A stretch of 64,000 nucleotides of DNA, from contig CM059186.1 in the NCBI GenBank assembly GCA_030323885.1, forward strand, positions 25,625,849 to 25,689,848, given 5' to 3'. The position numbers were made by a program, and so were the translations under genes. The notes beneath the pieces are model-generated. The model saw only the letters and a list, made by a program, of their open reading frames with translations. It searched no databases and was not told the DNA's origin. How positions within the stretch are numbered: position 1 is the first letter of the stretch; every line of letters starts with the position of its first letter. The DNA comes from Branchipolynoe longqiensis (taxonomy: Eukaryota > Annelida > Polychaeta > Phyllodocida > Polynoidae). Below, one piece after another: positions 30,479 through 40,575 of the stretch.

Positions 30479-31372
30479 GCGTTCAGTCGACGCGAGCTGC
30501 GAGCTCTGCACAAGACGCGGAGGGATGCGGTGCAGGAGGTCTGCCAGCGCAACGGCATCTCGCCGAACGCCACCACGACGCATCTGCTTAACATCAAACC
30601 GCTCTCGTTCAGACACATCTACGTCGACGACAAGCACAAGTTTCTCTGGTGTTCTGTCCCAAAAGTAGCGTGCACCAACTTCAAACGCGTCCTGCTCATC
30701 CTATCCGGGAAGGTAAACACAACGAACCCGGCAGACTTGGCGTCCTCTGACGTCCACGGCAAGCTGGAGCGCCACCTACACCGCCTCAATTCGTACACGG
30801 CACCGCAGATCCGCTACCGGATACGAAACTACTACAAGTTCATGTTCGTCAGGGATCCGCTGGAGCGCATCCTGTCTGCTTATTTGAATAAGTTCACGAT
30901 GCATTACAATAAACTATTCAGGCTGAAATACGGCGTTAAGATAATTAAGAAATTCCGACGGCGTCCCACTCAGCACGCGTTGCTGAACGGCGATGACGTC
31001 ACGTTCAATGAATTTGTGCGGTATTTACTGAAGCCGGCTGTTTCGGAGCCGCTCAACCGACACTGGCTGCAGTTCTACAAACTGTGCGCGCCGTGTCTTG
31101 TGCAGTATGACGCCATCGGAAAATACGAAACTATGAGCGCCGACGTTGACTTTGTCATGGACGAGTTAGGCATCAGCCAGTTGATTAGTTTCCCAAAAGG
31201 AACAGCGGTGAACGGGAAAGGGAAAACAACGCAGGTGGTGAGAGAGTACTACAAGAAGGTGCCTTCGGAGTTGATACACCAACTGTGGGAGTTATATTCC
31301 GTGGACTATTCCATGTTTGGTTATCCTTACCCGGATGTTCTGAATGATGAGTCATTCTGGACAGAAAAGTGA
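30479..31372 (+). CDS. Carbohydrate sulfotransferase (CHST11-like), terminal coding exon
   Basis: This exon encodes 297 residues ending at TGA 31370-31372. It is open from an acceptor site (CTCACTTCCCCCAG, exon from 30479), so the protein is partial: the N-terminal cytoplasmic, membrane-anchor and stem parts must lie in upstream exons, outside or unrecognised. The first in-frame GTG at 30530 is not a start. Features of the sulfotransferase 2 (HNK-1/chondroitin) family are clear. The 5'-phosphosulfate loop is CSVPKVACTNFKRVL (codons from about 30653). The 3'-phosphate site is FVRDPLERILSAYLNKF (about 30845-30895). Also conserved are a GDDVTFNEFVRYL segment, PLNRHWLQFYKLCAPC, IGKYETM, and a C-terminus YSVDYSMFGYPYP. 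Two N-glycosylation sequons (NATT, NTTN) fit a Golgi-lumen enzyme. The family moves sulfate from PAPS to the 4-position of GalNAc in chondroitin or dermatan. CHST11, 12, 13 and 14 cannot be separated from this exon alone. It is markedly GC-richer than its surroundings. Confidence 0.92.
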   Translation, partial: AFSRRELRALHKTRRDAVQEVCQRNGISPNATTTHLLNIKPLSFRHIYVDDKHKFLWCSVPKVACTNFKRVLLILSGKVNTTNPADLASSDVHGKLERHLHRLNSYTAPQIRYRIRNYYKFMFVRDPLERILSAYLNKFTMHYNKLFRLKYGVKIIKKFRRRPTQHALLNGDDVTFNEFVRYLLKPAVSEPLNRHWLQFYKLCAPCLVQYDAIGKYETMSADVDFVMDELGISQLISFPKGTAVNGKGKTTQVVREYYKKVPSELIHQLWELYSVDYSMFGYPYPDVLNDESFWTEK

Positions 31373-31546
31373 ATCAATGCGAAGTGTGTGAATGAGCAGG
31401 ACGGATTGAGAGTAGTGTGCAACTGGTGGATGTGAATGCAGTTGAAAACATATTGGGACTGTCTGCATAGACCTCTATTATCAACCACATCGACAAAAAG
31501 AGATAACGGTTCACCATTGCACATGTGGTAAAACAACACAACGTCT
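31373..31546 (+). other. Probable start of the sulfotransferase 3' UTR
   Basis: This is sequence between the stop codon and an inserted inverted-repeat element. I see no AATAAA or ATTAAA here. The nearest candidate (ATTAAA near 31763) lies inside the inserted element, so the real 3' end may be within or beyond it. Confidence 0.4.
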
Positions 31547-32083
31547 GGGCCCGTATGCAGGAGTCAGTGTTAGCGTGGCAAAACGGTGTTTGGCGGGAAT
31601 TCCCGTTTAGCGGCGAAAAATGGCATGCACGAGTCAGTGATAGGCCTAACACCAGAAGCTTAAACTAGGTTAAGGTAAACCAGAAATTTAGCTAGTTTAC
31701 AGCAGTGTAAGGTATCAAATCTATTCAATTTAACAAAGTTACATAGTCAAATAGTGAAATTTTATTAAATTAACCCTAAAATCGAAGAGAGATTAACGCT
31801 GCCGCCACAACGGCGGCGATATTAATATTAATATTTTCGAATCGACGAATGTAAAGTAAACAAATCGCCGGCGCCGCATCGACGTTGATATCCATACTGT
31901 CGCAAATTGCGGGCGCGGGCGCCGCCGCAGCCCCAAATCTATAAATAACTTCACGTTTAGCTATAATGTAAGTGTTACGCGCTCCTGCATACGACTTGAC
32001 ACAGTTCCCGACGTCGGTGATAGCTAAACGGTAACAGGCTGTAACACCAAACCCCGCTAACACTGACTCCTGCATACGGTCCC
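31547..32083. mobile_element. Inverted-repeat element, CRTATGCAGGAGTCAG family
   Basis: It begins GGGCCCGTATGCAGGAGTCA and ends TGACTCCTGCATACGGTCCC, an almost exact inverse. The interior carries the family's TTCACGTTTAGCTATAATG and AATTAACCCTAAAATCGAAG blocks and CGCCG-rich palindromes. It lies 174 bases after the sulfotransferase stop codon. Confidence 0.8.
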
Positions 32084-32121
32084 TGGACAGTTTAGTTTGT
32101 TCTATTGTTCAACAACATCAA

Positions 32122-32140
32122 GGTATACACACATATATAC

Positions 32141-32177
<37 letters not shown>

Positions 32178-32287
32178 CATACTTAGATACATACTTACAT
32201 ACACACATATTCACACATGTACACACACATATACATACTTACATACGCACGTACATATACATACATAATACATGCACACACATATAC

Positions 32288-32318
<31 letters not shown>

Positions 32319-32475
32319 CATACACACACACATGCATGCATACACACATACATACATACACATACATACACATACTTACAAACATACATACATACATACA
32401 TACATACACACATATATGCACACATACACACATGCATACATACACACAGACATACATACATACAAACATACATCT
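32122..32475. repeat. (CATA)n-type microsatellite, about 350 bp
   Basis: Imperfect CATA/CACA/TACA repeats with some TATA stretches. All long open frames over it (Thr/His/Tyr-rich or Cys/Met/Val-rich peptides) are translations of the repeat. Confidence 0.95.
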
Positions 32476-32820
32476 TTCTTCTGAGAAGGAATAACCAAAG
32501 AATGCAAAAAAAACCCCTAAAATTGACAACATGCTATGCAATAATCACTTATCAGCTAAATTGCGCCCCTTCCCATACCATAGTATACTTTGTTATATAC
32601 GAAAAGTTTTTTTGGGGGGTGAAATTGAAAAAAACAAACCCCAAAGCCCATTGTCATCCCGTCCGGATCCAGAAAGAAACAGTACTGTTCACCATTGCCA
32701 AAAAAACACAAAAACAAATACTGTTCAGCAACAGCCTTTTCTTTTGTGGACGTTTAATTGAGTGGAAGCATTCAATTCCCCGTCAGGAGGTTATGCATAA
32801 AATCCCTGCAGAGTCAAACC
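32476..32820. other. No recognised feature
   Basis: A-rich runs near 32505, 32625 and 32700. No gene or repeat identified. Confidence 0.35.
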
Positions 32821-32821
32821 A

Positions 32822-32945
32822 ATTAAGGCTGCATTCCATATACGCGTAATGCGTAATGCGTTACGCGTTATGCGTTATGCGAATGCCAGCATTCCATATA
32901 CGCGTAATGCGTATTGCGTTATGCGTTATGCTTTATGCAGTGAAG
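32822..32945. mobile_element. Fragment related to the GCATTCC...ACGCG family
   Basis: The block GCATTCCATATACGCGTAAT occurs twice (about 32831 and 32890), each followed by reiterated GCGTTATGCGTTATGC motifs. This resembles the termini of the elements at 17229 and 46086 but with ATATACGCG instead of TTACACGCG. It runs into the GT-rich microsatellite. Confidence 0.45.
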
Positions 32946-32956
32946 TATATAAAAAG

Positions 32957-33425
32957 TGTATAAAGTGTGTGTGACTCTGTGTCTCTATGTGTGTGTCTGT
33001 GTCTCTGTGTGTGTCTCTGTCTGTGTCTGTGTGTGTGTGACTCTGTGTCTCTGTGTGTGTCTCTATGTGTGTGTCTGTGTCTCTGTGTCTCTGACAAAGA
33101 GACACACACAGACACATATACACACACAGACACACACAGAGACACACACAGAGACACACACAGACACAGACACACACAGAGACACACACAGACACACACA
33201 GAGACACAGAGACACAACACACAGACACACACACAGAGACACACACAGAGACACACACAGAGACACACACAGACACAGAGACACACACACAGACACAGAT
33301 ACACACACACAGACACACACAGAGACACACACACAGACATACACACAGACACAGAGACACACACACACAGACACACACAGAGAAACACACACAGACACAA
33401 AGACACACACACAGAAACACAGACA
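32957..33425. repeat. GTGTGTCTCTGT / CACACAGAGACA microsatellite with strand switch
   Basis: From 32957 to about 33090 the tract reads GT/CT-type repeats. From about 33097 it reads the reverse complement (CA/GA type), turning over at GTCTCTGACAAAGAGAC. The two arms are complementary, so about 130 bases on each side could fold into a hairpin. Confidence 0.9.
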
Positions 33426-34030
33426 TTTCCGAGTTATGCTGGTCTCTCAAACAAGACTGAGACTGAGACCCAGCTTGCCGTGTCAAAGTGTAAAATATTC
33501 CGATAATCAGCAGAGGGGGGAAATGGAAATCCTCTATTATTATTCTGTGTGGCCAGCCAAGAGTGTGTGTATATATGTATGTTGTGAATACATATATGTT
33601 CTGTATATATATATGGCTTTGCCCATGTTTGAGGGCAGGCATAATTATAGACAGGGATGATTGGCAGGTCTGGGTGAGTGCACTCAGGGCCTGGCTCTCT
33701 GCTGAGGTAGGGGTCAATGCACACAGGGGTCAAGGTTGGCGGTGGCCACAGGTCAACCAGCTCTGGTGGTGGGCAGACCACTGGTGGTCATGGTAACCAG
33801 AAATGCTGAGTCCCTATTGGAGGAACTGGGAATACCGCATCCCTATTGGTTGAGGTGAATGGCATGATCCCATACCAAGAATCCATGTACTATATATAAT
33901 AAACCAGAGGGGCTTGGACTCTTTTACACTCTTACTTTTGCTTTACTTTCTCTCTTTCTCTCCGTCTGTATTGTTTTTCATTTTAGCCTACCTACATAGC
34001 CACAGAACACCGACTCTACAACATGTACAT
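33426..34030. other. Unassigned; promoter-like cluster
   Basis: Two CCCTATTGG (CCAAT-box-like) motifs near 33808 and 33841, then CTATATATAATAAACC near 33890 and a pyrimidine-rich stretch (33930-33975). The arrangement resembles a promoter or LTR U3/R region. I see no matching terminal repeat or downstream coding block, so no firm call. Confidence 0.3.
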
Positions 34031-34034
34031 CTTA

Positions 34035-34293
34035 TGCCAAGTACACACCTACCGTTTACGATTCGCGCACTAAAACTCGCGACTCGACCCGCTTAAAACT
34101 GAAAACGGGCCGATTCATTTTTCGAATCGCGAATCGCAATCGTAATCGGCCCGTTTTAGCCCTAAAACTGAGTTTTTAGTCGGGAATCGCAATCGCTAGG
34201 TGTGCTAGTGGAGTGCACACCTCACGACTTTTGGGGAGTTTTAGATCGTATACGGTAGGTGGGTGCGGAAAAATGGTAGGTGTGTACCTAGCA
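34035..34293. mobile_element. TTA-flanked MITE, family with TGCCWAGTACACACC ends
   Basis: It begins TGCCAAGTACACACCTACCG and ends CGGTAGG...GGTGTGTACCTAGCA, between TTA repeats (34032-34034, 34294-34296). It is the partner of 1034-1308 in inverted orientation. Confidence 0.85.
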
Positions 34294-34559
34294 TTACATG
34301 GCAGAAGGTGGGGGTGGGTGATGAATACACAATCACCATGATATAGGATGGATATTTGATCTAATCTAATATATTTTTTAGGACAATTTATTTGCAACCT
34401 ACATTAAAACTAAATATTTGGCAAATATTTTAGAAGGTTTGGTCATCAGGAAGCGTGTGGTTGTTAAACTATTTCTATAGGTAGGCCTACAAAGTGAGTT
34501 AAAATTATAAAGTCCAGAGTAAAGGATATGGTTAGGAGCAGCACCAGCCTCAATGACAA

Positions 34560-35213
34560 CCTCTAAGCTCTGGGACCTGGCGTCCCTCGGCGTTTTACTT
34601 TAGTCCTTATTGAGGGACCCATTTGCTGTCCGGACTCCACCTCGTCCACACCTCTTCTATCGCCTCTCCGCTGTGCCATGCTCCTCCTTGATAGATGTCT
34701 AAAAAGAGTTCCTGCAGGGGGAGCCGGCCTGCACTTCACTTCACTCTCCAGGCTCGCCGACTGGTCACCACAGGGCCAGGAGGCATGATGACCCTTTGAC
34801 TCAACTCTCATTTCTCTTTCCTCTATACTACCCTTTCTTTTTTCTCCTCCCAGGCATACTCCTCCCCCTGATCAAGGGAGTTATTTGCTTAGGTGGGCCC
34901 TTTTCCTTTTTCGTTGTCTCGCTTACTTCTTGCTGTAGATCCCACCTTTCCCCTTCCCTTCCTCCTAACCCATCGGCGACTGGACACTGAGTGCACAGCT
35001 ACAATCGGACTGGAGTGAACCGGTACCGCTCCAACAACTTGTAGTTATTGTTATGAATAGCCCCCACCCCCCTCCGGCTTCTACAACCATCCCCACTGAA
35101 GTTAACTCGTCATCTAAAAAACGAACAGATTTATCGGGCCTATTTTCTATTGCTGCTGTCCTGCAGCCTGTAACTGTCAAGGTTACAAACTACCCAAAAG
35201 TCAGTTACTGAGG
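34560..35213 (+). mobile_element. Retroelement-like 5' region with a short conserved ORF
   Basis: This is the longest of three related blocks (others at 26558-26755 and 53412-54000, both reversed). A pyrimidine-rich leader contains GTTCCTGCAGGGGGAGCC and CTCCCCCTGATCA. It is followed by ATG near 35054 opening a frame (MNSPHPPPASTTIPTEV, then SSSKKRTDLSGLFSIAAVLQ, PVTVKVTN) conserved at the peptide level in the other copies. The frame closes soon after the shared 3' edge. The element class is unknown; the leader-plus-gag-start arrangement suggests a retrotransposon fragment. Confidence 0.45.
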
Positions 35214-36273
35214 AACAAATGAACTAGGAATAACCACCCGTATTGGTACTTGTCACTATATATATATGTAAATATTACATTTCAAATATATGTGAAATTT
35301 ATTTAATGTGGTGATATAAATATGAGGCTTTCAATGTGCATGGAGATTATATTGTTTATGTAATAGAGCATTGATTAACTGACATGAAGGTCTTAGGTTC
35401 TAATCGCGTGTTAGATCTGGTTAAAGAACAGACATTAGATTACTACGTCGCTATCCCAGAATCTTCTATAACTTGTCCGATCTTCTCAAATTTAACTTCT
35501 GGGCACAAAGAAGAGAGTGAAATTCTAGGAAAAAATGGAATGTTTTAGATTTAACACATTCTAGAATTGTTGTGCTAAATGCTTTTCTAGATTGTTCTAC
35601 CTTTAATGTATGTATATTCGTTTTGGATCTGAACTGCTGTGAACACAACTTATTTGGACAATATACTTTTATTAATAAGAATTCATTACAGCAACTGCAT
35701 ACAATTTTAATCATTTGCAGAATTCGCAATGTAAACAATTCTATATCTATCTAATTATGGTAATGCTGGGAATATAATCGGTCCTAAGACATACACCCCA
35801 CCAGCACACACATGTTTAATATGCCTGAACATTTTCCCCGTAGATTTCTTTCTTTATGATTAAATTTTATTTATTAGAAGAAAAACCCTTAATATCCACG
35901 GACTATCAACCAATGTGTATTTTGGTTTAAAAATGAACCTTCGACTAAAATATGTTGTACTAGGAAAACACATACTGAAAAGTAACAACCGGTTAGTTCT
36001 GTTTTCTATTTTAGATTATAAAACACTTAGCAATATCACTCTTCGATTCCTCAGACAGCCTATGATATGTTAGTTACAAGATAGATAGTATGGCCAGTTT
36101 CTGCTTGTACCGCCATGCAATGCAAAGAAGTGAAAGAAAAGAGTGATGCATGGTTCTCTGTTTATTCTTCAGTTCTCTGCTCACTGCGGTGCCACAGATC
36201 AAGTGACCCGCCACTGCCCAGCCAGGCCACAGGTAACCTAATGGTTTGGGGGTGGCCGCTAGCCAGTCACTAA
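35214..36273. other. AT-rich, no gene recognised
   Basis: The short open frames at 35466-35754 and 36074-36322 have no recognisable domain. No inverted repeats or SINE parts were seen until the MITE begins at 36274. Confidence 0.4.
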
Positions 36274-36655
36274 GGGCGTATTCGATTGACCAACTCGGGT
36301 CACATGAGTCACTTTTTGGCACATGCGCACATCCTACAGACTCGGGTTGAATAAAAGAACACGCTTCTCCAAGCTTGGGGTGGAAAAAGTGGTGGCTTAA
36401 TCCAAAAGTTTATAAAAATGTTTAATAACCGATACAACTTCAGCAAAATAGGATTTAAAGTATTTTATGATTGCATAGTTTGGTTATTTTTTCATTTCAT
36501 TAATCTGGGTTCTTACTTCACCCTCTGAATACCGGAAGTTAAGTACCCGGGGAGAGGTCAGGGCGGCGCAGACCAGGAAGTAGCCTTAGTATGCAACTCG
36601 GCAGTGGAGGAGCAACAGTGAGTTGGGGGAGGATTAGAAAGAAAAGAGTTTAGAG

Positions 36656-36793
36656 GTAAGTAAATTACCAGAAGGAAACGTTAAATTGTGTTATAATGAT
36701 GCGGTCATTGTGTGAAGTGTGAAATTGTGCCGAATTATGTTGTGCCACGGTATTACTGATACTAAAAACATTTCTAACGCCCTTTCGTTACAG
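36656..36793 (+). other. Intron-like interval in the retroelement leader
   Basis: A strong donor (TAGAG/GTAAGTAAATT at 36656) and an acceptor with a pyrimidine-rich run (CCCTTTCGTTACAG, ending 36793) bound 138 bases just before the ORF1-like region. It could equally be a chance pair. Confidence 0.4.
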
Positions 36794-38166
36794 ATCCATT
36801 GAGACTGCGAGACATGTGCACCTAGAGGAGCTGGGTCGTAAAAAGCAAGATCCTGATACTTGGTGAGCTAACGGAGTGGTCGCAAAAGCACAAGGGACCG
36901 GAGAGCCCATGGCAAGGAAGATGTCCATGGACAAAAATCCAGCAATTACAATGGCGCCATGTCTGAGCGGGAGTGACTCGGAAACACAGGATGCTAAGGC
37001 TAAACCAAAGCGAAAAAAGATGGCGGACACGAAGCCAAAAATGTGGTCAAAACACACTGAAACGACTCATGTGGGTCAAACACACACAGCCGCAGCCGGC
37101 GAGTGACATGTCGGAATTTAAAAGGATGTACGCAGAGATGGTGTAAATGCGTAAAGTGGCTGAGACAGAACGAGAAGAAGCTCGCCTAAGAGAAGAAGAG
37201 CATGTCGCATGGAGGAGCACACATGTGGAGGACGGGGCCTATGTAGGTCAACATGGCAGCACTGCTTGCAGCGGCAGATGGGATTATGATGAAGACATGC
37301 AGGAGGAGGATGCCTACGTGTACGGAGATGAAGAAGAAGAAGATTGACGGGGAATAGTTTGGCTCATTGAACATAAATGAGCAGCTCGAGGCATTATGAG
37401 CAAAGTTGAATGCCGCAATGACAACTAGGGCAGAAGTGACGGTTGATAGCCCGGCAATGGTGCCACCGTTCAGGAGTTTTCAGGAGCCACCGCCACCGAA
37501 GCCGGTGGTGGAAGAACAACAACAAAAACTGACACGCTAAGGATGATGTGAGAGTTCAAACTGGCAACGGGGTTACACAAAGGAAACCTATTGAAAGAAC
37601 TCCAGGAGGTGTACAAGAAAGTGCAAAAACCAGTGGCGGCCAGGATAACGATCAGCGAGAGCATGGCTGGAATAATACACCACTACTATAAGGGCCCCAC
37701 TGAGGGAGGCCCCAAAACACTTAAGAGACTGAGGGAGATCTCACACCAATACACAGGTCTGGCAGATGTGCCAGCAGCACGGGTCCAGGCCCTAAGCGAA
37801 GAGATTCGGTTCGCGGAAAGGAGACGAGATGGTGAGAGCTCACTGTTAACCGCGACGAAAGGAGTGCTGGGATCACTTACGGTGATCGTGCCGGTCATGG
37901 ACATAATACTACAGGGAGGCTCAGCTGACCGAGAGCTGAATGAGCACACAATCAACATGCTCAATGCTATCAAAATGTTGGTGTTGACACACACCCAGAT
38001 GAGGTGTGACAGAAAACAGAGCGTAACCAAGGTAGGGCACTCGCGCCTTGGGAAGGAACTAATCAAACCGAAAAGAGATGTCTACGGAGACTTGCCAGAG
38101 CCAACTGAGTATATGCTAGGAGAGAACTTGCGGGACCGAAACAAACAGCTTCTGAAATCTATGTGA
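36794..38166 (+). pseudogene. DIRS-like ORF1 (gag-like), broken
   Basis: Three successive open pieces in different frames make up one degraded protein. The first (about 36876-37106) is Lys-rich (AKPKRKKMADTKPKMWSKH). The second (37147-37347) is a charged helix ending in an acidic stretch (EDAYVYGDEEEED). The third is the 191-codon frame at 37591-38166 (ISESMAGIIHHYYKGPTEGG, LREISHQYTGLADVPAARVQ, LPEPTEYMLGENLRDRNKQL). Position before an RT and the charge pattern fit the ORF1 nucleic-acid-binding protein of DIRS elements; no specific catalytic motif is expected. At least two frame breaks lie between the pieces. Confidence 0.55.
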
Positions 38167-38689
38167 GCATCGGACACCTGTATGCAAACTAACAATGCAT
38201 ACATGGGAAAAAGATGAAACCCTCATGAGCACCACAACCGTGGAAACAACAGAGGGAGGGGGACCGGCAGGTTCCTTGGTAACCGAGGAGGCACTTACTC
38301 AAGCTGGGGAGTGAGACAGCAACCTACTGAACATCGATTCGGCAGAACCAATGACGAATACGGCAAGTACGGCAGAACTCCAAAAAACAACCATGGAGGA
38401 AGCCAGGGCACCCCGATACGAGGGGGTTTTCAGAAGTGAGCCACCCTGTCCAGGTGGGTGACTCAACACCATTAAGAACTGGTAAGGATAAGCCTATCCG
38501 CATCCACAATAACAATAACATGTTTATAGCTGGTAATCTGATAAGTCACTGGCAGCAGTGGAGATGCCTAACATCTCCACTGCTGCAGTTATGTGAAAGG
38601 TTTGGAGATCCAATTTATCATGACTCCGTACAGGAGAGGGAACCCTTCCCGTTTAAAATGGACGAGAAAGATCATTCGTAAATACTGAG

Positions 38690-39610
38690 GTAATAACTTT
38701 AATTGAGAAGAATGTTTTGGCTGTAGTGGGTGAGCTGCCCAACCAATGGGTGTCCAATATTTTTCTGCGAACTAAATCAAATGGAAAATTCAGAATGATT
38801 TTGGACCTAACTGAATTTAATAAGAGAATAAAGTATGAACACTTCAAGATGTTCAACCTCAAAACGGCCTTTGGCCTTAGACCTTATCGAACCAGGAATG
38901 TGGATGGCCAGCCGGATCTCACCGGCACCTATTATGCAGTCAGTATAAAGAAAGATCATAAAAAATACCCCAGGTTCCGACACAGGAACACTTTACTCAA
39001 GTACTGCCAAACGGGTTGTGGCCAGGGCCCTGTATTTTCACAAAATACATACTGATATACACTGAGCTAGGGGAATTGGGACATGTCGGTTTCCCGTACC
39101 TAGATGATAGTTTCGGAATTGGCAGAACAAAATCTGAATGTCAAAAACCTATTCTGGATCTGACAGAAATTTTCACGGACCTAGGGTTCAAGGTTAATGA
39201 GAAATCCATGCTAACACCCTCATAATGTCTAGTATTTCTGGCGTTTGAAATGGACTCAACTAAGATGCATGTTTCACTCACGGATGAGAACAAGCTAAAA
39301 TTACGGTCGGTAATCCAAGAAATAAGACAAGCCGAGCCACAGGAGCTCACCATTCGCCAGGTAGAGGGGCTGGTAGGGTTCATGGTAGCATATGCCCCTG
39401 CAGTAGAATATGCAGGGGTCCATTTCAAAAGCCTAGAAATGGGACAAAATCAAAGCATTGAAAAGAAGCAGAGGAAATTTCGAGAAAACTATGTGGATAT
39501 CAGAACAGGGCTATAAGGATATAGAGTGGTGGGATGCAAATCTAACAAACCCGAGACAGATTAGGAGGGATGAACCCGGCATAGAGCTATTCACTGATGC
39601 GTCGCACCAG
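38690..39610 (+). pseudogene. DIRS-like reverse transcriptase and RNase H start, broken
   Basis: Frame pieces read WVSNIFLRTKSNGKFRMILD, LTEFNKRIKYEHFKMFNLKT (finger/palm motifs), YYAVSIKKDHKKYPRF, then VGFPYLDDSFGIG (the YLDD catalytic box near 39090-39115) and FTDLGFKVNEKS. Next comes a thumb/connection segment (LKLRSVIQEIRQAEPQELTI, VEGLVGFMVAYAPAVEYAGV, HFKSLEMGQ), then DIEWWDANL. IELFTDASHQGN is the first RNase H aspartate motif and stops abruptly at 39610. A stop codon follows MLTPS near 39225 and frames shift near 39030 and 39500. RT copies element RNA to DNA; this copy cannot. Confidence 0.8.
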
Positions 39611-39710
39611 GGTAATCCAAGAAATAAGACAAGCCGAGCCACAGGAGCTCACCATCCGCCAAGTAGCGGGGCTGGTAGGGTTCATGGTAGCATATGCCCC
39701 TGCATATGCC
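39611..39710 (+). repeat. 100-bp duplicated RT-thumb segment replacing RNase H
   Basis: Bases 39611-39710 (GTAATCCAAGAAATAAGACA to TAGCATATGCCCCTGCATAT) repeat 39310-39410 almost exactly. They sit directly after the RNase H TDAS motif, so the rest of RNase H is deleted and this block fills the gap before the recombinase. Confidence 0.85.
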
Positions 39711-39749
39711 ACTAAAGAAAGGGGTGAGCATGCTAGACCCACCCCTAGC

Positions 39750-40415
39750 TCAGGTATTAAAATACTTACGTGTGTATTTTGAGACTGGCGTGAGTTATGG
39801 TGCTGTAAATGCGGCACATTGTGTGTTAAGCCTAATTCTACCAAGAGTCAATGGGGCTACGGTAGGTGAATATTATTTGGTAGAATGGTTGTGTAAGAGT
39901 TGCCACAAGCAGAGACCACCGCAACCCAGATACGACTCATTCTGGAGTGTGGAAAATGTGTTGGATTGGATACAAGGCTTGGGCAACAATTCGGTGCTCA
40001 GCCTGAAATTATTATCATATAAGCTTACATTGTTATTACTATTAGTGTCATCCCAGAGAGGACAAACAATTCTGAGCCTGTCGATTGACAGGATGAGAAT
40101 TGAGAGCGATTCCATTGTGTTTAAAATGAAATGTCTGTTAAAACATAACCAACTGGGCCAACCGCTGGACTCAGTAAGATTCTTTGAATACAAAGATGAT
40201 CGTAGATTATGTGTAGTTAGATCCTTAAAGAGATATATTGCATGCACCTTCCAACTGAGGAGGGACTGCACACAATTGCTCATCTCATATATCGAGCCAC
40301 ATGGGCCAATCTCGCGGGCTACTTTAGCCAGATGGACATTGAGTGTCATGGAATTATCTGGGGTGGATACCACCAGGTACAAGGGCACAGCAAGCGAGGG
40401 GCGTCAGCTTCCTCG
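39750..40415 (+). pseudogene. DIRS-like tyrosine recombinase, C-terminus lost
   Basis: The open frame reads LIQG-type core sequence: LILPRVNGATVGEYYLVEWL, YDSFWSVENVLDWIQGLGNN, then LLVSSQRGQTILSLSIDRMR with the first catalytic Arg of the tyrosine-recombinase fold, and RRLCVVRSLKRYIACTFQL. Near 40380 the frame slips by one base and then reads GHSKRGASASS, the His-x-x-Arg motif. The catalytic Tyr should follow but the Harbinger MITE begins at 40416 and no remainder appears after it. In DIRS elements this enzyme integrates the circular DNA copy. Confidence 0.75.
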
Positions 40416-40575
40416 TGGCCCTGTCACATTACGATGCTTCTCGCCGGCGCGCTGCCAATGCGCAAACAAGTCGAGAAACGTCAAACTTTTCGGCATGGTG
40501 AGAAAAAGTTTGACGTCAGCGGAACGTGTTGGTAGCGTGCGGCCAACGTTGTGGTAACTTATATCGATGCGTATA
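40416..40575. mobile_element. Harbinger-type MITE left-end fragment inside the recombinase
   Basis: TGGCCCTGTCACATTACGAT begins a copy of the first 160 bases of the element at 6532-7052 (including AACGTCAAACTTTTCGG and AAAAAGTTTGACGTCAGCG). The right end is missing. Confidence 0.75.

Noticed and set aside
32105..32849. Long His/Thr/Tyr-rich and Cys/Val-rich frames
   Set aside because: They are translations of the CATA microsatellite.
32926..33717. Long Cys/Val/Ser-rich and Asp/Thr/His-rich frames up to 263 codons
   Set aside because: They are translations of the GT/CT and CA/GA microsatellite.
39873..40388. Minus-strand open frame of 171 codons
   Set aside because: It is the antisense shadow of the recombinase frame and has no domain of its own.
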